From Pinus tabuliformis (taxonomy: Eukaryota > Streptophyta > Pinopsida > Pinales > Pinaceae), in NCBI GenBank assembly GCA_031772625.1, contig CM062817.1:885708184-885772183 (forward strand): a stretch of DNA of 64,000 nucleotides. Reading direction: 5' to 3'. Made by a program: the position numbers and the translations under genes. Positions 47,435 to 58,167 of the stretch are shown piece by piece. Each line of letters opens with the position of its first letter. Position 1 is the stretch's first letter. Below the pieces are notes generated by a model. It saw only the letters and a program-made list of their open reading frames with translations, was not told the origin of the DNA and made no database searches.

Positions 47435-48475
47435 TGTTATAGACATATTTGGGAACTGCAACCCCAATCACATATGTACATAAACCAAGGGCTTCTAAAC
47501 CCCTAAAAGTATTGTTTCATACCCTAAAGGAATAAGGTTAGCTGATTACATCATCTCCCAGAAGTTCTCCATGAAAAACTACTCAGAATTGGTCAAAACT
47601 GGACCATACAGACTGCTCCATGCATAGGGTGTGATGCATCTCACCTATTACACACAGGGGGTGCGATGCATACTGGAAAGCCCTTATGTATGGTGCGAAT
47701 AGAGAGAGCAGACAAATGGCAGAAGCAGTTTGCTAGGTGGAAACCCAAAGAATCTTCTAGAAACTGCTGATATGACACTTGCCTCTCTGAATTCGCCCAG
47801 GGATGAGTAAGAGATCTTAAATCTCCAAGTGGAACCAAGAACTATCAGTGAAATGATAATAATAAAAATCCCAAAAGCTGACTCACTCTCCTATAAACAT
47901 CTATATATGGATCCCTCATCCAAGAGATCCAGAGGTTGGAATTTTGTAATTTGCAAGGAAGTGCTGTTTGTTTCTCTTTGAAGACATTGTTGGGTGATCT
48001 TGCTTTGTATGAGGTGAAGAGGGCTTTCATTCTGGGAGGATGATGTTGGATCAGATAGCTTGGTTGTAATCCTCTCTTCTACTACTTCTATCAATAAAGC
48101 TATTTGAGTTTTCCTCCATATGCTTGTATATCTCTGAATCTTGTATTTGTATATGCATTTGTATGGTTAATGTACATCTGATCCTACATTGTTTATGGTT
48201 ATAGATCTCTATGCTTTGATGGTATTTTGCTGCCTTGACTCTACAAGTGTTCTTTGAAGTGGGACAAGTGAGAAAGGAGTGGCGAAAGCTCTATCAAGGG
48301 AGAGAGGAAATGAGCAAGGAGACTAGCGAAAGACTGAGGTTGGTACTCTCTATTTCTCTCTCATCTATCTCTCGTAAAGGAAAACACAAGTGACTTTAGT
48401 TTGTTTGTTTCTAAGATAGCTACCCGTCTTAGTGGGACTAGCAACTCTGAATGGAAAATAGTTTTCCCGATAACA
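47435..48475 (+). repeat. 3' LTR of element E
   Basis: It is 1041 bp, the same length as the 5' LTR, and ends CCGATAACA directly before the ACCTG target duplication. Confidence 0.95.
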
Positions 48476-49121
48476 ACCTGGCCCGCGCGGCACACACAGA
48501 GCCCACTCCACGTTATAATTTTGTACTGGCACGACGCACTGAGCCACCGTGGCGCACCTGTGAGGTGGCACGGCACACCAGTCTACAAGGCCCGAAATCG
48601 TTCACATCTTCCTCCAAAGGCTCTCAAATTTCCAATTCCTCATTGCACAAAATAGTTCACAATCGAAATATGCCCAATGTATGAGTTTGCTTAGCGTTCA
48701 TGGTGATTCAATATGGAAAAATTGAAACCCTAGTTATTTGCACAGTTTGTTGAGAAACACTGCCTAGGGTTTACAAATCTTTGTTTTGGCTGTCTAAATC
48801 CTACCCCTATCATTTTCACTCCCTCACTTCATTTTATTCATTCCTTTTCATTCGTATTTACCCATTCCCTATTCCCCATATCCCTAAACTACTAACCCTA
48901 ATCCCTACCTTCACTTATCCCAAACCCTAATCAAACAATCCCAAACCCTAAATATTATTCCCTAAACCCTTTCATTCCCCAAAAACCCTACCAGTAGCAT
49001 CCCCAACCCCTCATACACAGTCCCTCCACAGTCCTTATCATCATACCCTATCTTTTTGCAGCAAACACCCATTGACACCATAAAATCTCTTCATACTCAT
49101 CTAAGAAAAGCATTGGTAAAC

Positions 49122-50617
49122 ATGGAGTCAGATTCTTCTTATAACAAAAATGAGGAAACAGTCAGTGACTCTTCCAGAGAAATTCATGCACCAAGGAGAC
49201 CTCATAAGAGTGGAAAACATAATCGAGAGGAGCCTACTTCACTTGCCGAGCTGTTGGTTTGTCCTCTTGCTATCGCATGCTTCCAACACCAATCTTGTTA
49301 TCAGTTTTGGGAGATGGTCTAAAGAGTCAAATACCACCATGAGCTTGCCAGATTGTTTGTGCTCCATATTCACAATGGCCAAGTCAATTTGGCAGGTGTG
49401 ACTTTCACCTTGACACCTGAGGCTATAGCTCAAGCAACCGGTATTCCAAATGTAGGTGAGCAGTGGAATAAGGGGCAGCTGGTAGAAAAAGACCATTATG
49501 AGCCTTATATCAAGGCTCGTTTTCAGAGACATGTCAGTAGGGTCTTCCCATTCAGGTACCTACAGGATACATATGATCCCTTGATGAAACTCATAATCAA
49601 ATACTTCAGTTGTGAGGGTATATTTTCTCGTCTGTACACCTATCATATCAGATTGTTGATGCACTTTACTAGGGTGAGGATGATGAACCTCCCCTATTTC
49701 ATTTGTCAGAATATTGAGAAGATGACCGCATTGGTGCAAAGGAAGCCTCCTTATCAGCAGTATAACAACATCTATCACTTTGCACTAATCAAAATTGTGG
49801 TTTTGCATCAGCTTAGTTTACTGAATGTTTCATGGGATGATTTCATTTCACATGAGGTCTTCACAGGTCCTCAAGTTCCCCCATCAGTTTTTCATGAGGT
49901 AGGAGAGCCTTCACATCAGCAGGAGGTGCATGAGACACAAACCACTAGTGTGCCAGTGTTTTTCACATACCAAAAGGGAACTAGGAGATTATTTGCAGCA
50001 ACAAAGCGAGTACTATCTCCACCTGGGGTGGAAGGGGTCTCGTTTCCTCCATCAGCAGAGTAGGTACAAGACAAGGGTAAGCAGCCATTACATGATGAGG
50101 GGCCTTCAGGAGGTCAAGAGGCAGATTTAATTCTTATTCAGGATGATGACACTGATTTCAACCCAAAGCTCAAAGAGATCATTCGGGAGTAGCAAGATGA
50201 CATTCATCATTTGTCTCTGAACCTAGAAAGAGCCAAGTGGATAATCAAATATTTGGAGCAGAGAAACAAACAGTTAGAGGATCAACAAACCATTATGGAG
50301 CTCCAAAACATAAGGGCAAACCGGCAAGCTACCAAGAGGAGGAAAACCAAGTTGACATCACTAGAATAAGAAATTCAAGCTAATTGTGAATCTTGTCATG
50401 AGAGGATGAAATTTCACTTGGAGAGGATGTTGGAGAAGGCCAAAAGAGAGAAAAGATGTTGAGGCACATGGCCTACCACTACTTGGTGAGAAACCAGGTG
50501 TGCAAAGCGAGAATTAGGACTTTGAAGGCCAAGTTGAGGAAAGAATTGAGGAAGAGAAAAGAGCAAGATAGACTCCAGATCTTGGTAGAGGCTTCCTTAG
50601 CCCAACACAACACTTGA
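49122..50617 (+). pseudogene. LTR ORF of element C, 3' LTR copy (about 498 codons)
   Basis: ATG at 49122 opens MESDSSYNKNEETVSD. Residues about 75-120 (ELARLFVLH, VTFTLTPEAIAQATGIP, NVGEQWNKGQ) and 150-230 (FSRLYTYHIRLLMHFTRVRMMNLPY, KMTALVQRKPP) form the conserved-looking part. It resembles uncharacterised plant transposon-associated domains, and I cannot name it with certainty. Residues about 360-405 are a predicted coiled coil, and 420-498 are very basic, which suggests nucleic-acid binding or nuclear location. Stops at 49320 (TAA), 50061 (TAG), about 50190 (TAG) and 50367 (TAA), and a one-base deletion near 50455, break it. Most of these are sense codons in the 5' LTR copy. Confidence 0.75.
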
Positions 50618-52092
50618 TGAAGGGCACTCAGCCCAAATTTCAAGGAATTTGGGAAACTTTTTGTAAATTTTGAATTTTTAGACTAAAAAACAGGTTTTCC
50701 TGCCTGATGCGCCGCGCCACCTAGCGCACGCTTTTGCTAGGGACCTCCTTTTGAGGAAAACTCGAGATTTTTGGATTCCTCATCGAAAAATATGAATTCC
50801 CTCACATGGCCAAGAAATTTTGACAAGTTTTGAGCTTCCAAAAAGGTCAAAAACACCTTAAAAATGACCTTTCTGCCTCTTTTTGGCCACACAGGAAGTA
50901 GTGTTGGGAGAACTCATTTTTGGAGGGGCAAATGGATACCAAATTTAGAAATTCCACTTGTTCTTGAAAGTAGATAGGAAGATATTTCCAACAAGTCCAC
51001 TTGGAGCAAATTTGGTGCATGGGAAGGCCTCCAAAATCAGCTCCAAAGTAGCGCGGCACACAGGGACAAGAGCACAACGCACAAGATGAAATTTTCTCAT
51101 TTTGGCCAAAAAAAACTTTGTTTTTTTCCTAGTTTCTTCTTAGTTTGACTTTTCTCTTTCTAAAAGTCAAACTCATGATGTAATTTGATGTAAATTGATG
51201 GATTTTGATTTAAATATGCTAAAATTTCACTCATGGAGGTAGATACATCATAAAAAGGTAGTTTGAAATTGAATGAATCAGTTTCCTAGGTTTTAGAGGC
51301 AAGCCGTTCCACTGCCTACTTTTCAGTTGTTAGTTTAGATCTTGTTGAAACAACTCCTAAACTCATGAATTCGACCCCTAAAGCCTAGAATGAGTTGTTT
51401 GTTGCCTATATCTAGTAGTTTTTTAGTCATTAGTAAAGGTTGGACTCTTGTGAATGTTTTGAGCATTATTATACATTCATTTCAGCAGTTTGGCAAAGGA
51501 ATAGACTAGGGTTTGCAACACTTTATGGGATTCTTGTGGCAACTTGATTTGGTATTGTTTTTCCTTTTGTAATTTCAATTCTACGTGTGTTTTATGTATG
51601 CCATCATCTCTCTCTAGTCATCTTAACTAAATGAAACAAGGATAAAGGTAGAATTCATTGAAGTTGTAGTGCTCTACCTAGGGTTTGTTTAGTTATTTAT
51701 GTTTTTAGCTATTTGAAGAGGATCCCTGAGACTTTCATGCCCTCTCCAACTCCTCACCAGTCTAAAAGCTCTCCATCACACTCAATTTGAATTGCTAAAC
51801 CATTTCCCTAAGAGATCTCTGCAAGACTGTGTCCATTCCTCGGACCCAAATCTGCCTTTCACATTTGAGCCAGCAAAACAAAATTAAATTCATTCAAACT
51901 CCTCAGCTCACATAACTAGCCTAAAATCAATCTTAATATCAGTCATCTCAAGCTTTACTAATCATATTTTTCTAAGATTGGCAAGGAGATAGCCCTCTAC
52001 TGACCTGGTAGGGCTAGCTACCAGGTTAAGCGTGGTTTGATGTTACCCTAGATCCTACCTTTCTCAGCCTGAGGTAGATTTAGGCCCTAACA
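50618..52092 (+). other. Downstream part of the 3' LTR of element C
   Basis: Non-coding and collinear with 29832-31277. It contains a GCGCCGCGCCACCTAGCGCACGC stretch near 50709, a less decayed form of the LTR's GC-rich motif, and ends CTAACA at 52092. Confidence 0.85.
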
Positions 52093-52097
52093 GCTAG

Positions 52098-52380
52098 CTT
52101 CCACCAGCAAGTGCAGAAACAGTGTGAAAAGGCATGGCATGATTGGCATATTAAGGTGCATACTTTTAAAGAGAATGATTTAGTACTACTATATGACAGT
52201 AAATTTGAGAAATTCCTTGGAAAACTATGAATGCACTGGTTGGGGCCATATGTCGTCAAAGAAGTCACCGAAGGGGGCGCGGTTCATATAGCTAAACTTA
52301 ATGGGGATCCCTTCCCGGGCTGAGTGAATGGTAGTCACCTGAAGCTCTATACCGGTAGGTTGGCCACCTGACTAGCCGCT
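52098..52380 (+). pseudogene. pol: Integrase C-terminus of element B (after element C)
   Basis: SFHQQVQKQCEKAWHDWHI, FKENDLVLLYDSKFEKFLGKL, MHWLGPYVVKEVTEGGAVHIAKL and VNGSHLKLYTGR are the integrase C-terminal (GPY/F) domain, continuing the part cut at 19549. Stops near 52229 and 52321. Confidence 0.9.
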
Positions 52381-53398
52381 CACAGGACAGTCTCACCACT
52401 CCAACCAGTTGAAAGAGAGCGCGGGACGGTAAAGCAGTATGGGGATAAGGGGTGCGAATTCTAGGAGATGCGTGGATTGGGCTCATCAGCAACACCGTGG
52501 TCGCATAGTTAGATGCACGCTATTGTGTTACCCCGAGTAGGGGTGACTGTTCGGATCACTATTCATGATAAGACGTTTGCATTACGGTGACAGGGAGCGG
52601 GCGGCGGACAATTAAGAGTAGAAGTATGAGCCAGCTATGGCAGAAGCTACCCCTGGATGATCACGGGAATGTTCAAAAGGTGGGAATCAGGGGATTTGAA
52701 ATTCGGCATGCTTATAAATCACCAAGGAACATCCATCAGCACACCATAGGCTAACTATTGATATGGCGCTAATAATTATCTTTGCACCAGGTGCAAGCCC
52801 GAAGGTGGTAACATGGCCATTGCGGCAGCCGGACTCTCTAACCAGCATGATGATACCCGCCGTAGACGTATTGGCTATAAAGTAAGGAGGGAAACACGAA
52901 GCAGAAGTGGTTCGGATGCCGCAGGTTGGTTGGTCAATTACACTAATTCACCGAAGGGAGGGAAAAACAGAAACCATGGGCACAAACGAGGTTACTAAGA
53001 AGTCTTTGACAGACCGAAGGAAGACGGGTCTCATGAAGAGCAGCCATGGTCTTGAAAAATTTAAACACAAGCTGCAGCAGATAGGGCGAAGAGTAGATAC
53101 GAAGGTTCAAAGTAGCTATGGTGGTACGCGAAAGTCCCGTACACGGCTCCCCTACTCGAGCTAACATTCTATGAGGGGGTGTTCTGTGTTAACCAAGTAG
53201 AGCAAAATGAGCATCATCGGTTGTAGGAAGGGGTCAAAACATTGAATTAGGATCCATAAGATGCACTGTAGGAGACCACATGGAAGCAGTAGGATGACGA
53301 ATGTCACTCAAAGGAAAGTGAACCGTGAATTCAAGGCAGCCCGTTTTTCCGCACCGACGAGTGATTCGAGACGAGTCATGATGATTGTGTTGGGGGAC
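52381..53398 (+). other. 3' region of element B between integrase and LTR
   Basis: It is about 1 kb with higher GC than its surroundings and short frames of no recognisable content (52813-52998, 52907-53164). It ends in TGTTGGGGGAC, the likely polypurine tract. An extra decayed ORF cannot be excluded. Confidence 0.6.
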
Positions 53399-54324
53399 TG
53401 TGGGTAGTGAAGGTCCTGCGTAACAATTTTGGGCTTGTTAACCTAGAAATTAGAATAAAAGTATTGTAAAACTCCGATATATGTAGAGCACGAAGGGTAA
53501 AAGGTCAAGACAAAGGGCTGTCAGCCCGAAAAATAATATAAATTATTTAGATAGGAAGTCAGTCCACGGACCATAGATAGGTATAAATAGAGCGAGGCTC
53601 TATGGGGGAAAGACAATTTTTTTTGGGTTTTGATAGGATAATTTGGAATTTGTCATGGGTATCTGAGGAAGGAAGTCGAAAGTGTCTATAAGTCCGAGTC
53701 AAAGGGTTGGGTAATAGGTAGAGGCTCTGTAGCTGTGTGCGTAGAGGCCTGGAAGAGTCCACAGTTGTGTGCGCGGACCCCTGAAGCTGAGTATGCAAGG
53801 CGAATCTGGATATATTGGTGAAGAAAATAAAGATAAGTGTTTTCGGAATTCTGTATTAAATCTGAATTATCGCGATCTGGCTTTTACTTTCACTCTTTAA
53901 TTCCATACGCATCTGTCTCTATTATGAATGTATGAATTGGTGTTTATTTTGTACGTGAACGGGTTACATCTAATAAATGCTTGCTTAAAGACCATAATAA
54001 GTAAATAAAATACATAAACAACGTAGTAAGTAAGTAATAAAGAAAGTCCTGGGATCAGACCTGCACGAAGCAGAAGCAGTGCGAAGCTGCGGAATAGTGA
54101 GCGAAGCAGAAGCAGTGCGAAGCTGCGGAATAGTGAGCGAAGCCCCCAAAACCCCACCTAGACATCCCAAGGGTGTGGAAACCTGGTTCCAGCACCCTCC
54201 CTTGCTACCTTGGGTGAGATCTCAGTTCGTGCTTCACGGATTATTTCCGAAAGGGTCGGTAGCTGCAGGATTTGTTTGGCTAAATAATTCTTCCGAACCT
54301 AGGTTAGGCCCAATTGAGCTAACA
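53399..54324 (+). repeat. 3' LTR of element B
   Basis: It starts TGTGGGTAG and ends GCTAACA (926 bp). It is longer than the 5' LTR because of a 36-bp tandem duplication at 54067-54138. TATAAATAG is at 53582. Confidence 0.92.
54067..54138. repeat. 36-bp tandem duplication in the 3' LTR of element B
   Basis: Two identical copies begin GAAGCAGAAGCAGTGCGAAG at 54067 and 54103. The 5' LTR has one copy (about 15345-15380). Confidence 0.92.
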
Positions 54325-54761
54325 CAGCCCAACTAGATCTAGATCTCAGTAGTGCACAAAAAGAGAGATTGCTCCAGTTGAATGGTTTGGATGAGTTCAG
54401 AATGCAGGCCCTCCTACATATAGAGGTAATTCAACTTCAAATGAAGAATTGGCATGATAAGAACATCAAGGAAAAGAAATTTCAAGAAGGTGATTGGGCT
54501 TTGTTATATGATTCTAGGTATAAATACTTCAAGGGAAAGTTAAGGACATCATGGCTAGGACCTTATATTGTAGAAGGATGCCATGGTAATGGTTCAGTAC
54601 AGATCAATACCATAGATGAAGAGGCCATTCCTTTACTTGTTATTCGACACCGACTGAAGATTTACAAGAGACCATTATCAAAAAAAGAATTCATTGATGA
54701 TATCAATAAAACAATGATGGTAGTGGAGCAAGTTTCAACTCCTACCTCATCAAATCACTGA
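54325..54761 (+). pseudogene. pol: Integrase C-terminus of element A (after element B)
   Basis: After the CAGCC duplication the frame continues QLDLDLSSAQKERLLQLN, MQALLHIEVIQLQMKNWHD, GDWALLYDSRYKYFKGKL, RTSWLGPYIVE and HRLKIYKRPLSKKEFI, the typical end of an Athila integrase. This 146-codon piece is free of stops up to the TGA at 54759, while the upstream parts of the gene are broken. Confidence 0.92.
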
Positions 54762-54782
54762 GAGAAAAAAGAAAAAGAATAA

Positions 54783-54980
54783 GGACTCAGGTGAAAACCT
54801 CCATGAGGCGCCTGAGTCCCACTATCGGGTTGAAAACCTCTTGGGGCGGCCCAATGGTGTCAATATAAAAAGAGAGAGAGAGAGAAAAAATGAGAATAAA
54901 AAGATCCCTGGGTGAAAACCTCTCTTGAGGCGCCCAGGGAAAACAACTAGGATGAAAACCTCTCAGAGGCAGCCTAGTTG
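54783..54980. repeat. Run of four related hairpins after the integrase of element A
   Basis: Each unit has the core TGAAAACCTC-N-GGC flanked by a different complementary pair: GGACTCAGG/CCTGAGTCC (54783/54811, perfect 9 bp), ACTATCGGG/CCCAATGGT (54821/54850, two mismatches), TCCCTGGG/CCCAGGGA (54905/54933, perfect 8 bp) and CAACTAGG/CCTAGTTG (54944/54973, perfect 8 bp). In units 1, 3 and 4 the inner CCTC and GAGG also pair. The core is kept while the outer stem changes on both sides. Confidence 0.88.
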
Positions 54981-55182
54981 TTTAAAAAAGAAGAAGAAGA
55001 GAAAAATCATGAAAAATTATATTTTGCAGGTCAACAATAAGGATGATCAAAGAGCAAAAAGGGATAACCAAGAGACATATTTAACTCACATTTTATTTTT
55101 CCACTCTTTTTCATTCATCACTCTACCATTTCTCTCATTTTTTCCACTCCTTTCCTTCAATTTACAATGGGTCTGTGCTTTC

Positions 55183-56322
55183 TACAGGATCCCCTGTAAA
55201 CCTATAGGATCCCCTGAAAAACTACAGGATAATCCTGTAGGAATCACAGTCACCTAGAAATCCTATAGGAAGTGACCCTAAAGGAAAAAAGGACCTACTA
55301 TGTCAATAAAATAGCACCCCTACATCATCATTCCATGACCATACATATGTCCACCTTCAACACCCCTGCGTTCACCCTTAAAAAATATATCAATTTCAAA
55401 AAAAAAAAAAATCATAGTCTTCAAAAAGAAGGAAACAAAGAGAAATAGGGAGCATTACATGAGTATTCCTTATCCTCCACACTCCCAGTCTCCCTCTCCA
55501 TCCATGTCACGATCCTCAAACTCCCAGTAGAAGGTATGATTAAGAGTTCTGAGGGAGAAGCAGCTATAGGACATCCTGTAGTAGCCTATCCCACATAATA
55601 AAAATCATAAGAACAACAAGCTTCCAGCATGATGATCCAAGAGTAGAAGGGACTCCAAAGCAGCAACAACACCATCATCTTCAACACTAGGTACCTGCAC
55701 CACAAAAAATCATCATAGAACAACAGAAAAGGGAAGAAGAACAACATGCAGCCAATACACACAGCAAGCACCTCCAGTCTTCAACCACTGCAGCAAGGTA
55801 TTAAGCACCACATGTAAGTATCCCGATCACTCTCTCATGTGCATAATGTAGTAAAAATATTTAAAGGTTACGAGTAAGTTGGTTTATAAGCGAAAGGTGG
55901 CCAGTTAACTTGGCCACCTTCAATTAGTCAAAAAAGACAAAACAATTTGTTTTCTAACACGTGGCAGCAGTCAATTCAAAAACAGAAAGGAGAAGGACAA
56001 AATTAGTTAAGGCTACGGAAGCATGAAGTGGGAGTTGATTACGAGGAAGTGGGGAATGATGAGGTGGTAGTGGGGACCAACAGTCCAAAAATGGAAACCG
56101 TACCTTGGCTGCCAACACACCACCTCAACCCAAATGACCATAAGAGGAAATAATCATCGTCCCCATGGATTCATGCATTCACCACCTCGAGGCTCGCTCT
56201 CACAAGTCGCTCTCATACCCAAGAAACCTACAACAAGGAAGACACCATCGTTTATCTGCACATGAATTCCTACAGGATTGCATAGGAAATCCTATAGGAT
56301 TGCACACAGGATTCCTACAGGA
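55183..56322. repeat. Dispersed TCCTRYAGGA palindromes in the 3' region of element A
   Basis: CTACAGGATAATCCTGTAG (55222-55240), TCCTATAGGA (55261-55270 and 56290-56299) and TCCTACAGGA (56268-56277 and 56313-56322), plus half-copies near 55183, 55201 and 55564, occur in a 1.1-kb stretch without recognisable genes. Confidence 0.8.
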
Positions 56323-56640
56323 TACACAAGACAATCTACATGTTAGGCCGAGAGGAGTTTCAGAGGGGAAAACTCGGGGTTTGACCACATAAAACATTAT
56401 GAAGAGGTAGGATCTGTAATTACATTCCTCTTTCCAAGTAAATTGAACAAAAAGATCCTCTAGTTTGAGTGAATTTGGTAGTTGTGCAAGAGAATTGTCC
56501 ACACAGTCATCTCAGTTTTTTACTTTTGCATTTGAAAATTGTATCAACCATATCATCTCCTCAAAACCTCACCAACCAAGGTGACATGAGGGTTTAATAA
56601 TAGGGATCCCACTAACACTGTGAGAATCCAACAACACCCT

Positions 56641-57070
56641 TAGGTACTAGAAATCTTCACAAGGCATAATTGGATGGGGTTTTTCGAAAAATTAAGGGGG
56701 TATGAAGGTGAGGTGGCCTGAGATTTTTCTCTCTCCCTCATTCCACCCACCAGAGTCCATGCCACTATTATGGTAAGAGGCATCTCCATAGAACTCACCC
56801 CTGAACTCATCAACAGATTTACCACACTTCCCCTAGGAGTACCATAGAGGAAGGAAGATAAATGACATAGCCAGGTTTCCAAAAGGAAATTCTTTTTAGA
56901 AGGTGAAGAACCCACTGAGGACAAAAATGGAGTAAGGAGAGCAAGCATGCCATATCCCTGGAACGAGGCAAGCTACCAACTTATCAAATACATTTCATGT
57001 GAGGGTAGGTATTGTTATCACTCTAGTAATTCCTTTGAAGTAAGAAAAAGGAAAAACCAAAGGTAACCAC
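56641..57070 (+). pseudogene. Extra ORF remnant in the 3' region of element A
   Basis: In one frame: VLEIFTRHNWMGFFEKLRGYEGEVA, stop, DFSLSLIPPTRVHATIMVRG, ISIELTPELINRFTTLPLGVP, stop, RKEDK, then YPWNEASYQLIKYISCEG. The ELTPELIN..T.LP..GVP.RKE pattern parallels TLTPEAIAQAT.IP.VGEQWNKG in the LTR ORF of element C, and the later KYISCEG parallels KYFSCEG at the matching position. It is therefore probably a distant relative of that ORF. The stops make it non-functional. An antisense frame of 102 codons over the same stretch shows nothing recognisable. Confidence 0.5.
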
Positions 57071-58167
57071 TATCAACTTTTGGAGATCAAGACCTAACCT
57101 TCATGATGCTTAGAGAGGGATCTCTCTTTGAGATTTAACTTTGTTTAGTTAAGATGTTTTAGGCTAGCTATGATTGTTTAAGGGGTTTTGATTTTGTTTG
57201 AAATTGGTGGTGGGATCTCTTAAATAGATGGATAAATTGATGTCTTTCAGACCATTGGGATATGGAGTCAACTGATAAGGAGGCAAGGTTGGATAAACTC
57301 ACTAAAGGGGGTATTCCAAGGGCATGATAACATGGTGTATTTCAGATATTTTGAGACAGAGGGGTGGAAGGGTTTCACTCAGGGTGAGAGAGAAGTTAAG
57401 GGTTATTAGACCCGGATAATGAATGATGAAGGTAGGGGTGATTGAAATCAAAGGGCAATTAAGAATCCTTTAATATGGATTATTTGTGAAATCAATTTAA
57501 ACTAAAGAGAAATTAATAATTCTTTAATTTAAATTACAGAAGAAAACATTCAAATGCTTAACTGTTAAAACAGAGTGTGATTTAAACAAGTTCTAAAACA
57601 TATATTTCCAGTTATAGCATTTAGATTGAAACACATATCAGATTATGAATAACTTTGAGAAATTGACAAAGACATATGAAAATACTTGTTTGATATATGC
57701 TCAACACATGAATCCTTGGATTATTCTGATACTTATTAATCAATCTAGCTTGCTGGCTCATCAACTAATACAAAAACCTTATCAAAAAGTCTATAGAAAT
57801 GTCTAATAGAGTCCACTTTACATGCTTTGAATTGTGAAGTATTTATACAAAAAATTATTACAAAATATCTCAAACTAACTTGAGATTTAATCTAGGAAAT
57901 AAAAATATCTTCTTGCAAGAAGATAGAGACAACTATTAAACTGTTTTATGTTGTCCCTTTTATTTTAGTACTGCTGGATTTTATGGTTTTATTTTAGCCC
58001 TTTACACTGCTTTGCTGTTTGATATTTTACGTTGGAACCTTCATTTACTTTTGTCTTTCATCTGATACACTTTTACACTGATACACTTTGACTCTGCTGT
58101 TCTGTATTCATCTTTTTACCTGGTTGTTTCAATTTTACTGTACATTAACTTTTTTACTGCATATTTC
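57071..58167. other. Stretch without recognisable genes between element A remnant and the G ORF
   Basis: AT-rich. The boundary between A and G must lie here or nearby. TGTTAAAA at 57563 (reading TTTTAACA on the minus strand) is one possible end of the G LTR, but it cannot be confirmed. Confidence 0.4.

Larger units (their letters stand above)
39009..48475 (+). mobile_element. Element E: gag-protease LTR element without RT or integrase
   Basis: Both LTRs are exactly 1041 bp (39009-40049 and 47435-48475), with TGTTATAG...GATAACA ends and TSD ACTTG/ACCTG. The interior has a primer site (40053), a gag zinc-finger region and protease (42049-43358), a CTCRTTAAA-rich zone and the inserted element F. 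No RT, RNase H or integrase motif was found. LTR differences look several-fold more numerous than in D. Confidence 0.92.
19555..52092 (+). mobile_element. Element C: Tat-like Ty3/gypsy retrotransposon with ORF-bearing LTRs
   Basis: The ends are TGTTAG...CTAACA with TSD GCTGG/GCTAG inside B's integrase. The 5' LTR is 19555-31277 (about 4.39 kb without element D) and the 3' LTR is 38203-52092 (about 4.42 kb without element E). The internal region 31278-38202 holds gag, protease, an archaeal-type RNase H, RT, RNase H and integrase. Each LTR has its own ORF of about 498 codons. LTRs above 4 kb are long even for plants. Confidence 0.92.
38203..52092 (+). repeat. 3' LTR of element C, split by element E
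   Basis: It starts TGTTAGTGTCAGTATC and ends GGCCCTAACA. The LTR is interrupted at 39009-48475 by element E and resumes with ACCTGGCCCG, collinear with the 5' LTR around 20355. TATA at 38853. The LTR ORF is at 49122-50617. Confidence 0.92.
14678..54324 (+). mobile_element. Element B: Ty3/gypsy retrotransposon lacking RT and RNase H, split by element C
   Basis: It has paired LTRs (891 and 926 bp), a primer site at 15571, gag (15606-17114), protease plus a second gag-like segment (17171-18256) and integrase (18536-19549 plus 52098-52380), with a purine-rich tract before the 3' LTR. No RT or RNase H is present between the protease block and the integrase. It inserted in the integrase gene of element A (TSD TAGCC/CAGCC). 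Element C inserted into its integrase. Confidence 0.9.
9426..57070 (+). mobile_element. Element A: Athila-like Ty3/gypsy retrotransposon, split by element B
   Basis: The order is primer site (9426), gag (9716-10884), protease (11235-12139), RT (12152-13086), RNase H (13094-13821) and integrase (13834-14677). After a 39.6-kb interruption by element B, the integrase resumes at 54330 exactly where it stopped: the reading ..MVA before the gap continues as QLDLDLS.. after it. A hairpin run (54783-54980) and a further ORF remnant (56641-57070) follow. The right end and 3' LTR were not found. The protein order and sequence style are those of the plant Athila lineage. All genes carry stops or frameshifts. 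Confidence 0.85.

Noticed and set aside
56341..56350. TGTTAGGCCG as the left end of the G LTR
   Set aside because: The plus-strand ORF remnant assigned to element A lies to its right (56641-57070), so G should end further right; no supporting duplication was found.
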